Assembly (NCBI RefSeq): GCF_030913705.1 | Contig: NZ_CP133190.1 | Span: 1,550,001-1,614,000, forward strand | Length of the DNA stretch: 64,000 bases | Reading direction: 5' to 3' | From: Anaerocolumna sp. MB42-C2 | GTDB taxonomy: Bacteria; Bacillota; Clostridia; Lachnospirales; Lachnospiraceae | Notes under the pieces: model-generated | Told to the model about the DNA's origin: nothing | Databases searched by the model: none | Seen by the model: the letters and a program-made list of their open reading frames with translations, nothing else | Shown here: piece by piece, positions 9,533 through 18,193 of the stretch | Numbering within the stretch: position 1 is the first letter of the stretch | How the letters are laid out: every line of letters starts with the position of its first letter | Position numbers and translations under genes: made by a program

Positions 9533-9535
9533 AAG

Positions 9536-10387
9536 CTACACCCCCAAAAACTGCGGACGATAATAAATACTTACATCAAGCAGTTCAAGATTAACTGACG
9601 CATCATAACGAAGGTTGTTTATTCCAGGTGCGAGCTGAAAGAAGTCTGAGTCAGTATCCAACAGATAAAAGGCATTGCTCAGTGTAGTACCAATGATGCT
9701 TATCACCCGTTTTCCAGCAAAGTGTGTATATATGTGAAATTCATCTCCTGAATTCATAGTGGTGAGAATTTTTACATACTCTCCGGTATCCAAATGCAAA
9801 AGCTCCGGATTTGTAACAGAGCCAAGTGCCTTGAATACAATCTCACAGCCACAAGGTACATCTCCGATGTTATCCAATGCAATAATCTGACTTGGCTGTC
9901 TTGCTCCAAATTCCATACCACTCACTGGTATCTCTAAATCAAACTCAAGCATTGCATCCCAAGAGGCAAGCTCCTGTCTCACCTCTTCGAGCAATTCAAA
10001 GAAAGGCGAAGGGCAAAGCAAACTTAAGAAAAACTTTGGTATTCTCTCTCTTACAGATACAATCAGTGTTACTTCCTCCACAATGCAAGAAATCTGCTTA
10101 TCACGATAGCATAAGATACCAGTCTTTTTTGGACTGAAAAATCGAAGGAGTTCTTTTCGTAACTCATAGGCTTTACTTGCATCTTCTGCTACAATCGTAC
10201 CCTCTAATATGATGTTTCGCATATCCAGAGTGGAAGATACGAAAAAAGCACCATCTTGCTCCGGTGCCTTGAAGGTATTGATAATGTTCCGGATGCTTCC
10301 CGTTCCATCCAGCTTTTCTAAAAAATAGGGTTTTGCTTGCTTTATCGTAAGACTTTCCCCATTGGAATTAATATAGGTTATTTCCAC
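9536..10387 (-). CDS. Distal tail protein (Dit-like)
   Basis: A 283-residue protein with the Sipho_tail/Dit pattern: N-terminal MEITYINSNGESLTIKQ, the GTGSIRNIINTFKAPEQDG stretch, LEGTIVAEDASKAYELRKELLRFFSPK, then a CPSPFFE motif at about 128 that ends the N-terminal ring domain. A C-terminal galectin-like part follows. Dit caps the tail tube and anchors the baseplate. Its position between tape measure and Gp37-like protein is the standard order. Confidence 0.85.
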   Translation of the reverse strand: MEITYINSNGESLTIKQAKPYFLEKLDGTGSIRNIINTFKAPEQDGAFFVSSTLDMRNIILEGTIVAEDASKAYELRKELLRFFSPKKTGILCYRDKQISCIVEEVTLIVSVRERIPKFFLSLLCPSPFFELLEEVRQELASWDAMLEFDLEIPVSGMEFGARQPSQIIALDNIGDVPCGCEIVFKALGSVTNPELLHLDTGEYVKILTTMNSGDEFHIYTHFAGKRVISIIGTTLSNAFYLLDTDSDFFQLAPGINNLRYDASVNLELLDVSIYYRPQFLGV

Positions 10388-10401
10388 ATGAGCCCTCCTT
10401 C

Positions 10402-12828
10402 CTAATATGACATGGCTAACTTCTGTGATAGGTTCTTGAACTCTCTTGCCAGTTCCTTTTCAGAGAGAGCCTTCGGTGTCACCACAGAAAGATTTTGTGT
10501 GATGGTTGTACCAGTAGGAGCAATCCCCCCTTGTCTAGCTTGACTGCTGTAATTTAAATCAAGGTTTGTTGGGATCGCATTTTGCATATCTCTCGCAACA
10601 TCTGACATAGCAGCTTCAAATCCCACACCAATCCCTTCACCCATGTTGCGACCTAGTCCTGCAAACAAAGTGGAAGGCGAATGGATACCAAAGAAGTCTT
10701 TAATGTTTGATACCACATCTCCAAAGAAGCCGGAGATTTTGTCTCGCAACCATGCCCCTGCATCAGAAATACCATTCCATAAACCATGAATCAGATCGGT
10801 TCCTACCTGTTTGATTTGCCCGAGAGAATCCGTAAAGCCTTTTACAATCCCTTCAATAATCTGTGGTACTGCTTTGACTATTTCAACGATAATGGTAGGT
10901 AAATTTTCAATGAGTGCTACAAAGAGTTGAACTCCGGCTAAGATTATCTTATCGATATTATTTACAATGGCACTCACCAGAGAGCCAACGATTTGTGGAA
11001 TTGCTGGCACAATCGTTGCAATGATGGTTGGCAATGCCTGAATGAGGGCTACTAATAACTTGATACCTGCCTCAATAATAATTGGAATAGACTTAATCAC
11101 TGCAGTGATAATACTATTCACAATTTTAGGAATTGCCGGAACAATCGCCGTTATTATGGTAGGTAGTGCGGTTACCAAGGAAGTCAGCAATTGAATTCCC
11201 GCATCAATAATCAGAGGAATGGACTCCACAAGAAAATTTACAAGTGCTGTAATAATAGCAGGCAAAGCAGAAACAAGCTGAGGAATTGCATCAAGTAGTC
11301 CTTGTGCCAAGCCAAGAATCAGCTGTAAAGCTGCGTCCAGGAGCATAGGCAGATTATCTACCAAACCTTGTACGATGGTTGTAATTGCACCTACTGCCAC
11401 TGGTATAAGCTGTGGCAAAGTCTCACCGATGCCACTCACAAGAGCCGTCACAAGTTGCACCGCTGCATCAATGAGAAGAGGTAGGCTTTCAATCAAAGCA
11501 CCAACGATTGTCATCACTGCGTCAACAGCGGCAGGGATAAGTTCTGGAAGTAGACTTAAAATAGTTTGCAATACCTGTGTGAACAGTTCCGTTACGGTTT
11601 CAAGTAGCATTGGCAAGAGGTCACCGACCGCTTGTAAAATTGCTCCTGTTGCCTGTGGTATAGCTTTCACAATGTTCTCAAGCACAGGCACGATATTTTT
11701 TACCACGACCTGAAAGGCATCTACAAGATTTTCTGTCAGGTTTGTCATATCAGCATCTGCATTTCCAAGTCCTGCTGTGAAACTACCGACTGCAGCTTGC
11801 AGCAGACCAATGGAGCCCGTGACGGTTTGTGTTGCCTCACGGGCGAAGTTTCCTGCGTATTGCTCCGTATTCTCAAAGAACATCTGCATAGCGACTTCTG
11901 CTTTTTCAGCATTGGAAGCCGTTGCCCAAGTGAAGTCCAGACCTTTGGCGAGGGCATAGGCTTCCACATTGGTGGCATTCATTGAAACACCGAGGTTATC
12001 CATCATTGTAAAGTTGCCCTTTGCAGCACCCGCTACGGAATCAAGAGCCATCTGCATATCGATACCCATAACAGACGCCATATCAGCGGCTCGTTGCATT
12101 GCTTTTTCCGTGAGTTCCAGCGATTTTTGTTGCTCGATGCCGCTACCTTGAAACAATGCCCCCATTTTGTTTGCGGTGGCGAGATATTGGCTCTGAGACA
12201 CACCGAGATTTTTGTAAGCCTCCTCTCCAGACTTCTGAATGGAGGTAGCGTACTTTCCAAATACAGCTTCACTACCACCGAGGTTCTGCTCCAACTCTCC
12301 GAACTGTTGAACAACATCTTTACCCAGTTTAATTGCAGCAGCGCCTATGGCAACGGTGACAGCACCCATTGCCACACCGACACCTTTGAGGACTCCTCCC
12401 ATCTTTTCAAACTTACCACATGACTTCTCAGCTTCATCTCCTGTTGCTTTTAATTCATCTCCCAGATCGTCAGTACCCTCACCCGTTTGTGCAAGTTCAC
12501 GCTCCATGCCGTTAAGTTCAGCTTGTGCTTTATTTAACTGTATCTGCCAATTCTGTGTACGACGGTCGTTTTCACCAAAAGAGGAGGATGCATTGTCCAG
12601 TGCAGCCTTGAGGGTAGCAATCTTATCTTTTTGTGCATCGATTTCTTTATTTAAAACTGCATTACGGGCGGTGAGTGCAGTAATAGATTTATCATTTTTA
12701 TCAAACTGACTAGTCACAAGAGTCATCTCACTGCCTAATACCTTAAAGGATTGATTGATATCAGAGAGTGCCTTTTTAAACTCACGTTCCCCTTCAACAC
12801 CAATTTTTAATCCAAAATTATCTGGCAT
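10402..12828 (-). CDS. Tail tape measure protein
   Basis: An 808-residue protein. The first about 130 residues are a helical coiled-coil region (ALTARNAVLNKEIDAQKDKIATLKAAL). A glycine/alanine hydrophobic segment follows (GVGVAMGAVTVAIGAAAI, about 150), then the conserved TMP core. From about 395 to 690 a hydrophobic LPTII..IVPAIP..I / IIIEAGI.LL.ALI unit repeats many times. The C-terminal GLWNGISDAGAWLRDKI and FFGIHSPST motifs are classic. It sets tail length and exits with DNA. It is preceded by the gpG/gpGT frameshift pair that normally chaperones it. Confidence 0.92.
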   Translation of the reverse strand: MPDNFGLKIGVEGEREFKKALSDINQSFKVLGSEMTLVTSQFDKNDKSITALTARNAVLNKEIDAQKDKIATLKAALDNASSSFGENDRRTQNWQIQLNKAQAELNGMERELAQTGEGTDDLGDELKATGDEAEKSCGKFEKMGGVLKGVGVAMGAVTVAIGAAAIKLGKDVVQQFGELEQNLGGSEAVFGKYATSIQKSGEEAYKNLGVSQSQYLATANKMGALFQGSGIEQQKSLELTEKAMQRAADMASVMGIDMQMALDSVAGAAKGNFTMMDNLGVSMNATNVEAYALAKGLDFTWATASNAEKAEVAMQMFFENTEQYAGNFAREATQTVTGSIGLLQAAVGSFTAGLGNADADMTNLTENLVDAFQVVVKNIVPVLENIVKAIPQATGAILQAVGDLLPMLLETVTELFTQVLQTILSLLPELIPAAVDAVMTIVGALIESLPLLIDAAVQLVTALVSGIGETLPQLIPVAVGAITTIVQGLVDNLPMLLDAALQLILGLAQGLLDAIPQLVSALPAIITALVNFLVESIPLIIDAGIQLLTSLVTALPTIITAIVPAIPKIVNSIITAVIKSIPIIIEAGIKLLVALIQALPTIIATIVPAIPQIVGSLVSAIVNNIDKIILAGVQLFVALIENLPTIIVEIVKAVPQIIEGIVKGFTDSLGQIKQVGTDLIHGLWNGISDAGAWLRDKISGFFGDVVSNIKDFFGIHSPSTLFAGLGRNMGEGIGVGFEAAMSDVARDMQNAIPTNLDLNYSSQARQGGIAPTGTTITQNLSVVTPKALSEKELAREFKNLSQKLAMSY

Positions 12829-12860
12829 ACAGCCTCACCTCCGTTCATAAAAAATTTAAC

Positions 12861-12889
12861 TTGACAAACCTAAAATTCTCCAGTATTAT
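12861..12889 (+). promoter_or_regulatory. Consensus sigma-A promoter for the plus-strand moron
   Basis: TTGACA (12861-12866) and TATTAT (12884-12889) are separated by exactly 17 nt. The promoter faces away from the late operon and serves only the gene at 12965. Confidence 0.85.
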
Positions 12890-12890
12890 A

Positions 12891-12916
12891 TTTGCATAAG
12901 CATTTGCTTGTGCAAA
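12891..12916. promoter_or_regulatory. Palindromic operator-like site at the moron transcription start
   Basis: The arms TTTGCATAAGC (12891-12901) and GCTTGTGCAAA (12906-12916) form an imperfect palindrome with one mismatch around a 4-nt centre. It begins directly after the -10 box, where a repressor would block initiation. Confidence 0.6.
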
Positions 12917-12964
12917 CAAATGTGTACGCAATAAACTTACATAAAAATACAGGAGGTAGTTATA

Positions 12965-13417
12965 ATGAGAAAATCTTTAATTGCGCGCTACGAGGTCTTA
13001 GTTTTTAACACGGGTGAAATTGAGTTTCGCCCAATCACCGATGATGGTGGCTACACCAAATGCTCCAGTTCTATTAGACAAATTTTATTAATCGTCGAGT
13101 CCGTATTGGAGTATATGGAAGATTACCCAGAGCGTAATATTCACTTTGCTGTTGTAACAGCCGTTAATCAAGTGGCAGCGACAGAAAGTGTGAAGCAATC
13201 GACAGTTCATTCCAAAATACTTCGTAAGCTTGGATTTTCTATGCAGGAATTTAAAGATCATTTAAGAGACTGCATAGATAATAGAGCTCCTGAGGGTGAT
13301 GTTTTTGTGAACACTCTTTTTAATTCATGCGTAAGCAGGACAAAAACTGCTGACGAAGAAGGAGTGAGAAAAGTAGTAGAAAAAATCAGGAACAGACATG
13401 TTCCCACGGAATCTTAA
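12965..13417 (+). CDS. Unknown plus-strand moron protein
   Basis: A 150-residue soluble protein beginning MRKSLIARYEVLVFNTGEIE, with RBS AGGAGG. I do not recognise the family. The N-terminal about 55 residues look alpha/beta; residues about 70-105 (SVKQSTVHSKILRKLGFS) could form a helix-turn-helix, which is only suggestive. It is the only plus-strand gene inside the late operon and has its own consensus promoter and operator-like palindrome, as expected of a moron expressed from the prophage. Its last codons overlap the convergent gpGT frame by 4 bases. Regulator, exclusion or host-fitness roles are all open. Confidence 0.8.
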   Translation: MRKSLIARYEVLVFNTGEIEFRPITDDGGYTKCSSSIRQILLIVESVLEYMEDYPERNIHFAVVTAVNQVAATESVKQSTVHSKILRKLGFSMQEFKDHLRDCIDNRAPEGDVFVNTLFNSCVSRTKTADEEGVRKVVEKIRNRHVPTES

Positions 13418-13617
13418 ATACCATTAGGGATAATGTCGTCAATCGTAATAATCTTCTTTGGTTTCTCCAACCCAAGGAACTGTTTATGGCAGGTCCATAG
13501 GTCAAAAAATAAACCGATGGGCATAAGCCAGAATTCATCTGTACTCATACCCATCTGCACTGTTCCATAATAAAAAAGCCGGGTAAAGACTTCATTGTCC
13601 GTTACCCGACTTCCACG
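13414..13617 (-). CDS. gpT-like extension read by programmed -1 frameshift
   Basis: This reading frame has no ribosome site or start of its own. It continues the tail chaperone ORF in the -1 frame from the slippery heptamer and adds about 68 residues, including RVTDNEVFTRLFYYGTVQMG and ending TIDDIIPNGI. In lambda-like and many Gram-positive siphoviruses the same arrangement makes gpG and gpGT, which chaperone the tape measure protein. Its stop lies inside the last codons of the convergent gene at 12965-13417. Confidence 0.85.
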   Translation of the reverse strand, partial: RGSRVTDNEVFTRLFYYGTVQMGMSTDEFWLMPIGLFFDLWTCHKQFLGLEKPKKIITIDDIIPNGI

Positions 13618-13623
13618 TTTTTT
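13578..13623 (-). promoter_or_regulatory. Programmed -1 frameshift signal: A_AAA_AAC plus stem-loop
   Basis: The minus strand shows the canonical slippery heptamer A AAA AAC in frame (13617-13623) and a 6-nt spacer. Then comes a 9-bp stem pairing 13602-13610 with 13578-13586 (one G-U pair, 15-nt loop). The zero-frame stop codon sits inside the 5' arm. The stem is followed by CTTTTTTATT, so the same hairpin also has the form of an intrinsic terminator. Confidence 0.9.
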
Positions 13624-13994
13624 GTTGCAATGCCTTCTTCCTCACTTTCCACGTTTCGCTTGGTACCGCGAAACATGGCTTCGGTAATCGCATTTTTATA
13701 TGCTGCTAAATCAAGTGGCGAAGTTAATAGTTCTACCTCTTCCTCAGTTAGCAAATCTTCTGGTGTATTCTTGTTCTTAAGGTTTTGAATCAGAATTGAC
13801 TGATTAGCTAAAAGTGTTAAAAGCCACACAATCTCATCCAATGCCATCTCAAAGTTTTCAGATTTCATCAGTTTTTCTCCGAGGTTCTCAAGACCGCCAT
13901 AACGGTTTGCTATTGCTTTGGTAGCACGCGTAGTTAATATCAGTTCAAACTCTTTGCCGCCAATTTGAATCGTGGCACTTCTTTCATGATCCAT
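13602..13994 (-). CDS. Tail assembly chaperone gpG-like
   Basis: A 130-residue protein (MDHERSATIQIGGKEFELILTTRATKAIANRYGGLENLGEKL) with the phage tail tube/assembly chaperone pattern (IGGKEF.L..T..A...I..RYGGLE). It lies between the major tail protein and the tape measure gene, the classic position. Translation ends at TAA in a hairpin; a fraction of ribosomes should slip to the -1 frame to make the longer gpGT form. Confidence 0.88.
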   Translation of the reverse strand: MDHERSATIQIGGKEFELILTTRATKAIANRYGGLENLGEKLMKSENFEMALDEIVWLLTLLANQSILIQNLKNKNTPEDLLTEEEVELLTSPLDLAAYKNAITEAMFRGTKRNVESEEEGIATKNVEVG

Positions 13995-14009
13995 TCTTTT
14001 ATCCTCCCA

Positions 14010-14600
14010 TTAAGGTGCTGGTGTGTATACGGGTTCATAAACCTGTGTATACCAACCGGTAATAACAAGTGCCGGAACACCTGCATCCCCTTCGGTAACT
14101 TCTGCTTTCCAAGGGTGTTTCCCATTACCATCCAATTTGTTTCTACGCATCACCGTTCCTTCAATGGTAGGTGTAGAAAAGGTGATGGATTCACCTTTCG
14201 TTTGTAGATTGGTTGCCGGGAGACCAAATTTTACGCGGTAAAGCCAAAAATAGCGGTACTTTCCATTGGCTTTCTTTGCTCGAAAACCGACTGCGACTGG
14301 TGCGCCTGTACTCTCACTGGCAGAGATTAGTACACCATTATCATCTGCTGTTGCTCCGGTTAAGTCCGATGCTACAGCAGTACCAATGTCATCAATTCCA
14401 AGAGAAAGTGTGCCATTATTAAAATCCTTTACTACTTCAGCAGCACCATCATCTGCATATAAAATTGCCTCCACTAGTTCCACCGATAACTCAGCACTGA
14501 TAGCTTTGGCTAATACTTTGGGAGTACCATAGGTTTCTTCCCCTAACGTATCTTCTGTAATCGTTGCATAGTATAATTTATCAAGACCAATTGTTGCCAT
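14010..14600 (-). CDS. Major tail (tube) protein, phi13-type
   Basis: A 196-residue protein starting MATIGLDKLYYATITEDTLG and matching the phi13-family major tail protein layout: LAKAISAELSVE.., LYADDGAAEVVKDFNNGTLSLGIDDI, VAVGFRAKKANGKYRYFWLYRVKF, and TPTIEGTVMRRNK. It polymerises into the tail tube. It is 15 nt from the chaperone gene and 3 nt from the neck gene, so it is part of one operon. Confidence 0.9.
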   Translation of the reverse strand: MATIGLDKLYYATITEDTLGEETYGTPKVLAKAISAELSVELVEAILYADDGAAEVVKDFNNGTLSLGIDDIGTAVASDLTGATADDNGVLISASESTGAPVAVGFRAKKANGKYRYFWLYRVKFGLPATNLQTKGESITFSTPTIEGTVMRRNKLDGNGKHPWKAEVTEGDAGVPALVITGWYTQVYEPVYTPAP

Positions 14601-14603
14601 ACA

Positions 14604-14945
14604 TTATTCCTCCAATTCGTAATGTTTTTCTACATCTATCGCCATATGGTGATACCCCGTATCATTTTCATACCCAAGGTATCGACGGTCTGTCACCGTA
14701 AAGTCTAATTGAATCAGACCTCCCACAATTTGTGTTTTGGTTTGCTGATAATTTCCTTTGGAAAACAAGGAGATCCTTGCTTCCTGTACATCAAATTCTG
14801 GTTGGTTATCTGCATGGTATCCAAAGGTATCTGCAATTGGGGTAATTACAACATAGACATCCGGGGCAGTGTCACTAAATACACCCGTTTCCACAGGAAT
14901 TAGGATGCTATTGAAAAAGCTGATAAGCTCTGTCAAAATACTCAT
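14604..14945 (-). CDS. Tail completion/terminator protein (by position)
   Basis: With the ATG that overlaps the preceding stop (ATGA), this is a 113-residue protein starting MSILTELISFFNSILIPVETG. It has the size and composition of siphovirus tail-terminator proteins and sits between the HK97 gp10-like gene and the major tail gene, where that protein is normally encoded. I see no diagnostic motif, so the function rests on gene order. Confidence 0.7.
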   Translation of the reverse strand: MSILTELISFFNSILIPVETGVFSDTAPDVYVVITPIADTFGYHADNQPEFDVQEARISLFSKGNYQQTKTQIVGGLIQLDFTVTDRRYLGYENDTGYHHMAIDVEKHYELEE

Positions 14946-15373
14946 ATCTTCCCTATCTCCTCCTCCAGTTTTGTAACTATGGCATCTACACAAGCACGAC
15001 GAGAAGCGGATTTTGCAGGTGCCAGGAATGGTTTTGCAGGCTGACCATGTTTTCCATACTCGATAATACTTGCTATCTTAGCATTGGAAACTCCATTAGA
15101 ACGCGGCTCCGCAAAGCCTATCTTCACGTTATGGTTACCATTCTTATCAATCATTGCTTTCGATAGTCCAAGCGCTCTTTGGAGCTCTCCCGTTGCTTTT
15201 GAAGGATATTTTGTGCCACTACCAATGACAGATCGAAGATTATCCTTAACCTTGTTTAGTACCACTTCTCCTCCTACCTCCAACGCTTTTGGAAGTATCT
15301 CATCTGTTTGATTTCCTAGTCTAGATACCTTCTGCATAAAATCTTCCGGTAGTTTTGCTTGCAGCTTAGCCAT
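14942..15373 (-). CDS. HK97 gp10-like morphogenesis protein
   Basis: A 143-residue protein (start at the ATG behind GTGAGGTG) with the HK97-gp10 pattern: MAKLQAKLPEDFMQKVSRLG, ALEVGGEVVLNKVKDNLRS, TGELQRALGLSK, IIEYGKHGQPAKPFLAPA. These proteins take part in head-tail joining. The gene is flanked by the head-closure and tail-terminator genes and is translationally coupled to the latter. Confidence 0.85.
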   Translation of the reverse strand: MAKLQAKLPEDFMQKVSRLGNQTDEILPKALEVGGEVVLNKVKDNLRSVIGSGTKYPSKATGELQRALGLSKAMIDKNGNHNVKIGFAEPRSNGVSNAKIASIIEYGKHGQPAKPFLAPAKSASRRACVDAIVTKLEEEIGKI

Positions 15374-15378
15374 TCTTA

Positions 15379-15714
15379 TCACCTCACGGAAGGTTCCAGC
15401 TTCTCTGCAAGAACCTCGATATACATTTTTCTGCCACGGACATCTTCTGCACTTAGGATACGAAATCTCTCTCCAATACAGACAATGGTCATTTTCGTGG
15501 TTACTATTAATCTGGGAATCCTACGAAATCGAAAAAGAGCACTCGCATCTTGAAATACGGCTTGGTTTGCCCATCGCTCACTCCCATGACGCTCCTCTCG
15601 GTATGCCCGAACTGATGCTAATACCGTATCAGTCTGTGTCGCAAATCCCTCACTGTCTTTTTGGGTAACGGTCTGAATAATATCAATTGGTGTATTCATC
15701 TTTCCATAACTCAT
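15379..15714 (-). CDS. Head closure (head-tail adaptor) protein
   Basis: A 111-residue protein beginning MSYGKMNTPIDIIQTVTQKDSEG. The short beta-barrel pattern with VRAYREERHGSERWANQA and FRIL...DVRGRKMYIEVL.E fits SPP1 gp16/HK97 head-closure proteins. The start follows the stop of the previous gene directly (TAATATG), indicating coupled translation. Confidence 0.82.
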   Translation of the reverse strand: MSYGKMNTPIDIIQTVTQKDSEGFATQTDTVLASVRAYREERHGSERWANQAVFQDASALFRFRRIPRLIVTTKMTIVCIGERFRILSAEDVRGRKMYIEVLAEKLEPSVR

Positions 15715-15715
15715 A

Positions 15716-16036
15716 TTAAACACTCCATTCCCGGTCAAGTCTTAAGAGTAGATTTACTGTGTTCCACACCTGTTGTCCTGCCTGCACATTATCAACAAAA
15801 AATCCTGCTGTCGAGCCATCTCTACTTTCATAGAAATGGCCAGACAACATAATAACAGCTTGCTCGGTAGTAGGCGGCATGGTATGTGTTTCATACCAAT
15901 CAACTGGTACATGTTGATAGCTTTCTGCATAGGATACTGCCGCTGTAATGTATTGAATAAGAAGGCCATCATCCTCATCATGCGACAGGATCAGGTTTGC
16001 TTTGGCTTTTGGAAGAAGATTTTCTGCAATTGCCAT
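15716..16036 (-). CDS. Head-tail connector protein, gp6-like
   Basis: A 106-residue, mostly helical protein with the gp6-like pattern: LSHDEDDGLLIQYITAAVSYAESY, MPPTTEQAVIMLSGHFYESRDG, and a C-terminal VWNTVNLLLRLDREWSV. Such proteins form the ring below the portal. It sits immediately downstream of the capsid and head-fibre genes. Confidence 0.88.
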   Translation of the reverse strand: MAIAENLLPKAKANLILSHDEDDGLLIQYITAAVSYAESYQHVPVDWYETHTMPPTTEQAVIMLSGHFYESRDGSTAGFFVDNVQAGQQVWNTVNLLLRLDREWSV

Positions 16037-16056
16037 ACCACCGCCTCCTTCACCGA

Positions 16057-16269
16057 TTATTCATCTGCCATAAGCCCTGCTGCCTTTAACTTTGCAAGCA
16101 GTGCATTAAAGTCAGTAACTAATCCCTCAACTGTTGTGGCTACACTATCAGCTTGGTATGTTGCGGTAGGGAGTCCTGTAACTTTTGCTCCCGGTAGAAC
16201 TTCCAATGTGCCGCCAACAACCCATTTCTCGCCACCTTGTTCCATATGGTTTTTCGAGTTATAACTCAT
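16057..16269 (-). CDS. Head fibre/decoration protein
   Basis: A 70-residue protein. The core WVVGGTLEVLPGAKVTGLP, followed by a helical tail (DFNALLAKLKAAGLM), matches the Head_fiber family named from phi29-like head fibres. It lies just after the major capsid gene, the usual place for a capsid decoration protein. Confidence 0.75.
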   Translation of the reverse strand: MSYNSKNHMEQGGEKWVVGGTLEVLPGAKVTGLPTATYQADSVATTVEGLVTDFNALLAKLKAAGLMADE

Positions 16270-16282
16270 AGGTCAGACCCCC

Positions 16283-17488
16283 TTATGCTTTCTGCTGAAG
16301 AACCTTGATAGCCTCAGGTAAAATCAACTTGCCATCCACACGCTGGGTAGCAACAAAACCTACCTGCCCTGTTGCGGCATAAAGTTCATTCAGACGCTTA
16401 AACATACGTCCTTGACGGTCAGCTACCCAATAATAGCTGAAATCACCGAATGCAATCGTCTTAGCAGTCGAAGCAATCGTTGGTACATATGCCGAAGTGT
16501 ACAAAGGACGATTCAAAATAGTATCAGGAGTACCTGCCTGCAAGGAAGGCTGCCATAAATACTGACCTTGACCATCTTTCAGCTTACGGATTGCTTTTAC
16601 AGTAGCATCATTCATAACGAATGCGGACTTATTACGATAAGGTGCTTTTAACGAATAGAACAGATCTAGCAACTCATCAATGGTGATAGCTGTAGCGCTT
16701 GCTGTGGTTACTCCAAGTTGAGCACCACCTGTTGCAGCAAGAATTCCAGTTGGCTTGCCTGTACCATCACCAATAAAGAATGCTTCCTCTTCCTTATTAC
16801 CGATACGTCTAGCAAATTCTCTAGAAATATAAGCTTCAATGTTGAACACGCTGTCATTTAAAAGTTCCTCGGAAACCTTAATCATGGTTCCAAGCTTGTA
16901 AGCACCGATGGAAGTTTGACCGAAGCTATCATCACTTTCTGGAATAGCACCTTCCTCATCAATCCAAGATGCTGTGCCCTTGGAAGCAACAACCGGAATT
17001 TTACGGTCGCCGGATGAAGTTGTGATTACTTTTGCCAGTCTACGGAAGATGTTCTCATCCTCAAGAGCTTCCACAAGGGTACGTTCAAATTCATCAGGGA
17101 CAAGGTAGCCACCTTCGGTGTCGGTTCCAACCTGCAGTGCATTTCTCACAACTGGATCAAGTCCTTCACCAGCACGGGTACGCATAGCATTCCAGAATGC
17201 CTTTTTATACTCAGCTGATGCACGACCAGTCTTTTCTTCCATACCTTTGTAAGGGGTATTAATAATAGGATTACTTGTGGCTTTCGAGAGTTCCATGTCA
17301 ATCGATGCCTGACGTTCCAATCGCTCGATTTCTTTACCTAGAGCTACAACATCAGCCTCCATCTTGTCATAGGTAGCGGTGTCCTCAGTGGATAAAAGAC
17401 CATCGCCACCACGTTTGGTATCAAGGAATGCCTTGGCAGCATCCCATGCCTTTGCACGTTTTTCACGCAGTTCTAAAATTTTACTCAT
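16283..17488 (-). CDS. Major capsid protein, HK97 family
   Basis: A 401-residue protein. The N-terminal about 105 residues form a charged, coiled-coil scaffolding (delta) domain that the upstream protease would remove. The rest has the HK97 fold signature: GGYLVPDEFERTLVEALEDENIFRRLAKVITT, then WIDEEGAIPESD, FGQTSIGAYKLGTMIKVSEELLNDS, and a C-terminal VDGKLILPEAIKVL. It forms the icosahedral shell. Confidence 0.95.
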   Translation of the reverse strand: MSKILELREKRAKAWDAAKAFLDTKRGGDGLLSTEDTATYDKMEADVVALGKEIERLERQASIDMELSKATSNPIINTPYKGMEEKTGRASAEYKKAFWNAMRTRAGEGLDPVVRNALQVGTDTEGGYLVPDEFERTLVEALEDENIFRRLAKVITTSSGDRKIPVVASKGTASWIDEEGAIPESDDSFGQTSIGAYKLGTMIKVSEELLNDSVFNIEAYISREFARRIGNKEEEAFFIGDGTGKPTGILAATGGAQLGVTTASATAITIDELLDLFYSLKAPYRNKSAFVMNDATVKAIRKLKDGQGQYLWQPSLQAGTPDTILNRPLYTSAYVPTIASTAKTIAFGDFSYYWVADRQGRMFKRLNELYAATGQVGFVATQRVDGKLILPEAIKVLQQKA

Positions 17489-17506
17489 CGTATTTCCTCC
17501 TTCAAA

Positions 17507-18193
17507 TTAGTGGGTAATTAAAGAAAGCCGCTTATCAAGCGACTCAATTGGTGTACCTGTTTTCGGTTTTGATTGTTTTGGCAGCTTGTTGATAAGGGAG
17601 TTCGTTATTGCCATACGTGAGAAGATAAGACTGTCAGTGCTGGTCTTTTCTCCTTCTGTAAACATAACCTTATCAGCGAAACCAAGTTCAATAGCTTTAT
17701 TTGCATTCATCCACGTCTCAGCATCCATTAGGTGTGCTAGCTTAGTTCGAGAAAGACCCGACTTCAACTCATAAGCATTAATAATACTTTCCTTGACCTC
17801 ATCTAATAGAGCCTTTGCTCGCAGCATTTCCTCGCTGTCACCTATTGCAATAGTCGATGGGTTATGGATCATAAGCATGGAAACCGGGGACATATATACA
17901 TCTCCACCTGCCATTGCTATAACAGATGCTGCACTTGCTGCAAGTCCATCAATTTTTACAGTGACTCTTCCGGAATACTCCATGAGCATGTTGTAAATCT
18001 GAGCTGCTGCAAACACATCACCACCAGGAGAATTAATCCACACTGTGATATTCCCGGTGCCTGCCAGCAATTCATCTTTGAACATCTTAGGTGTAACTTC
18101 ATCACCCCACCATGTTTCATCAGATATTACTCCATTGAGATAAAGAGTGCGTTCTTCGTCAGAATCTCGCACCCAGTTCCAGAACTTCTTCAT
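17507..18193 (-). CDS. ClpP-like head maturation protease
   Basis: A 228-residue serine protease with NSPGGDV at about 54-60, catalytic Ser87 in GLAASAAS, and His110 in MLMIHNP. The ClpP fold is standard for HK97-type prohead proteases in Firmicutes phages and would trim the capsid delta domain. The gene overlaps the portal gene by 4 nt and precedes the capsid gene. Confidence 0.92.
   Translation of the reverse strand: MKKFWNWVRDSDEERTLYLNGVISDETWWGDEVTPKMFKDELLAGTGNITVWINSPGGDVFAAAQIYNMLMEYSGRVTVKIDGLAASAASVIAMAGGDVYMSPVSMLMIHNPSTIAIGDSEEMLRAKALLDEVKESIINAYELKSGLSRTKLAHLMDAETWMNANKAIELGFADKVMFTEGEKTSTDSLIFSRMAITNSLINKLPKQSKPKTGTPIESLDKRLSLITH

Noticed and set aside
12347..12709. Plus-strand 120-codon open frame over the tape measure gene
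   Set aside because: Shadow of the conserved tape measure frame; no ribosome site or promoter.
13602..13617. Interpretation of gpT as a separate gene or frameshift mutation
   Set aside because: The canonical slippery heptamer, correct spacing and stem, and the conserved genomic position fit programmed frameshifting.
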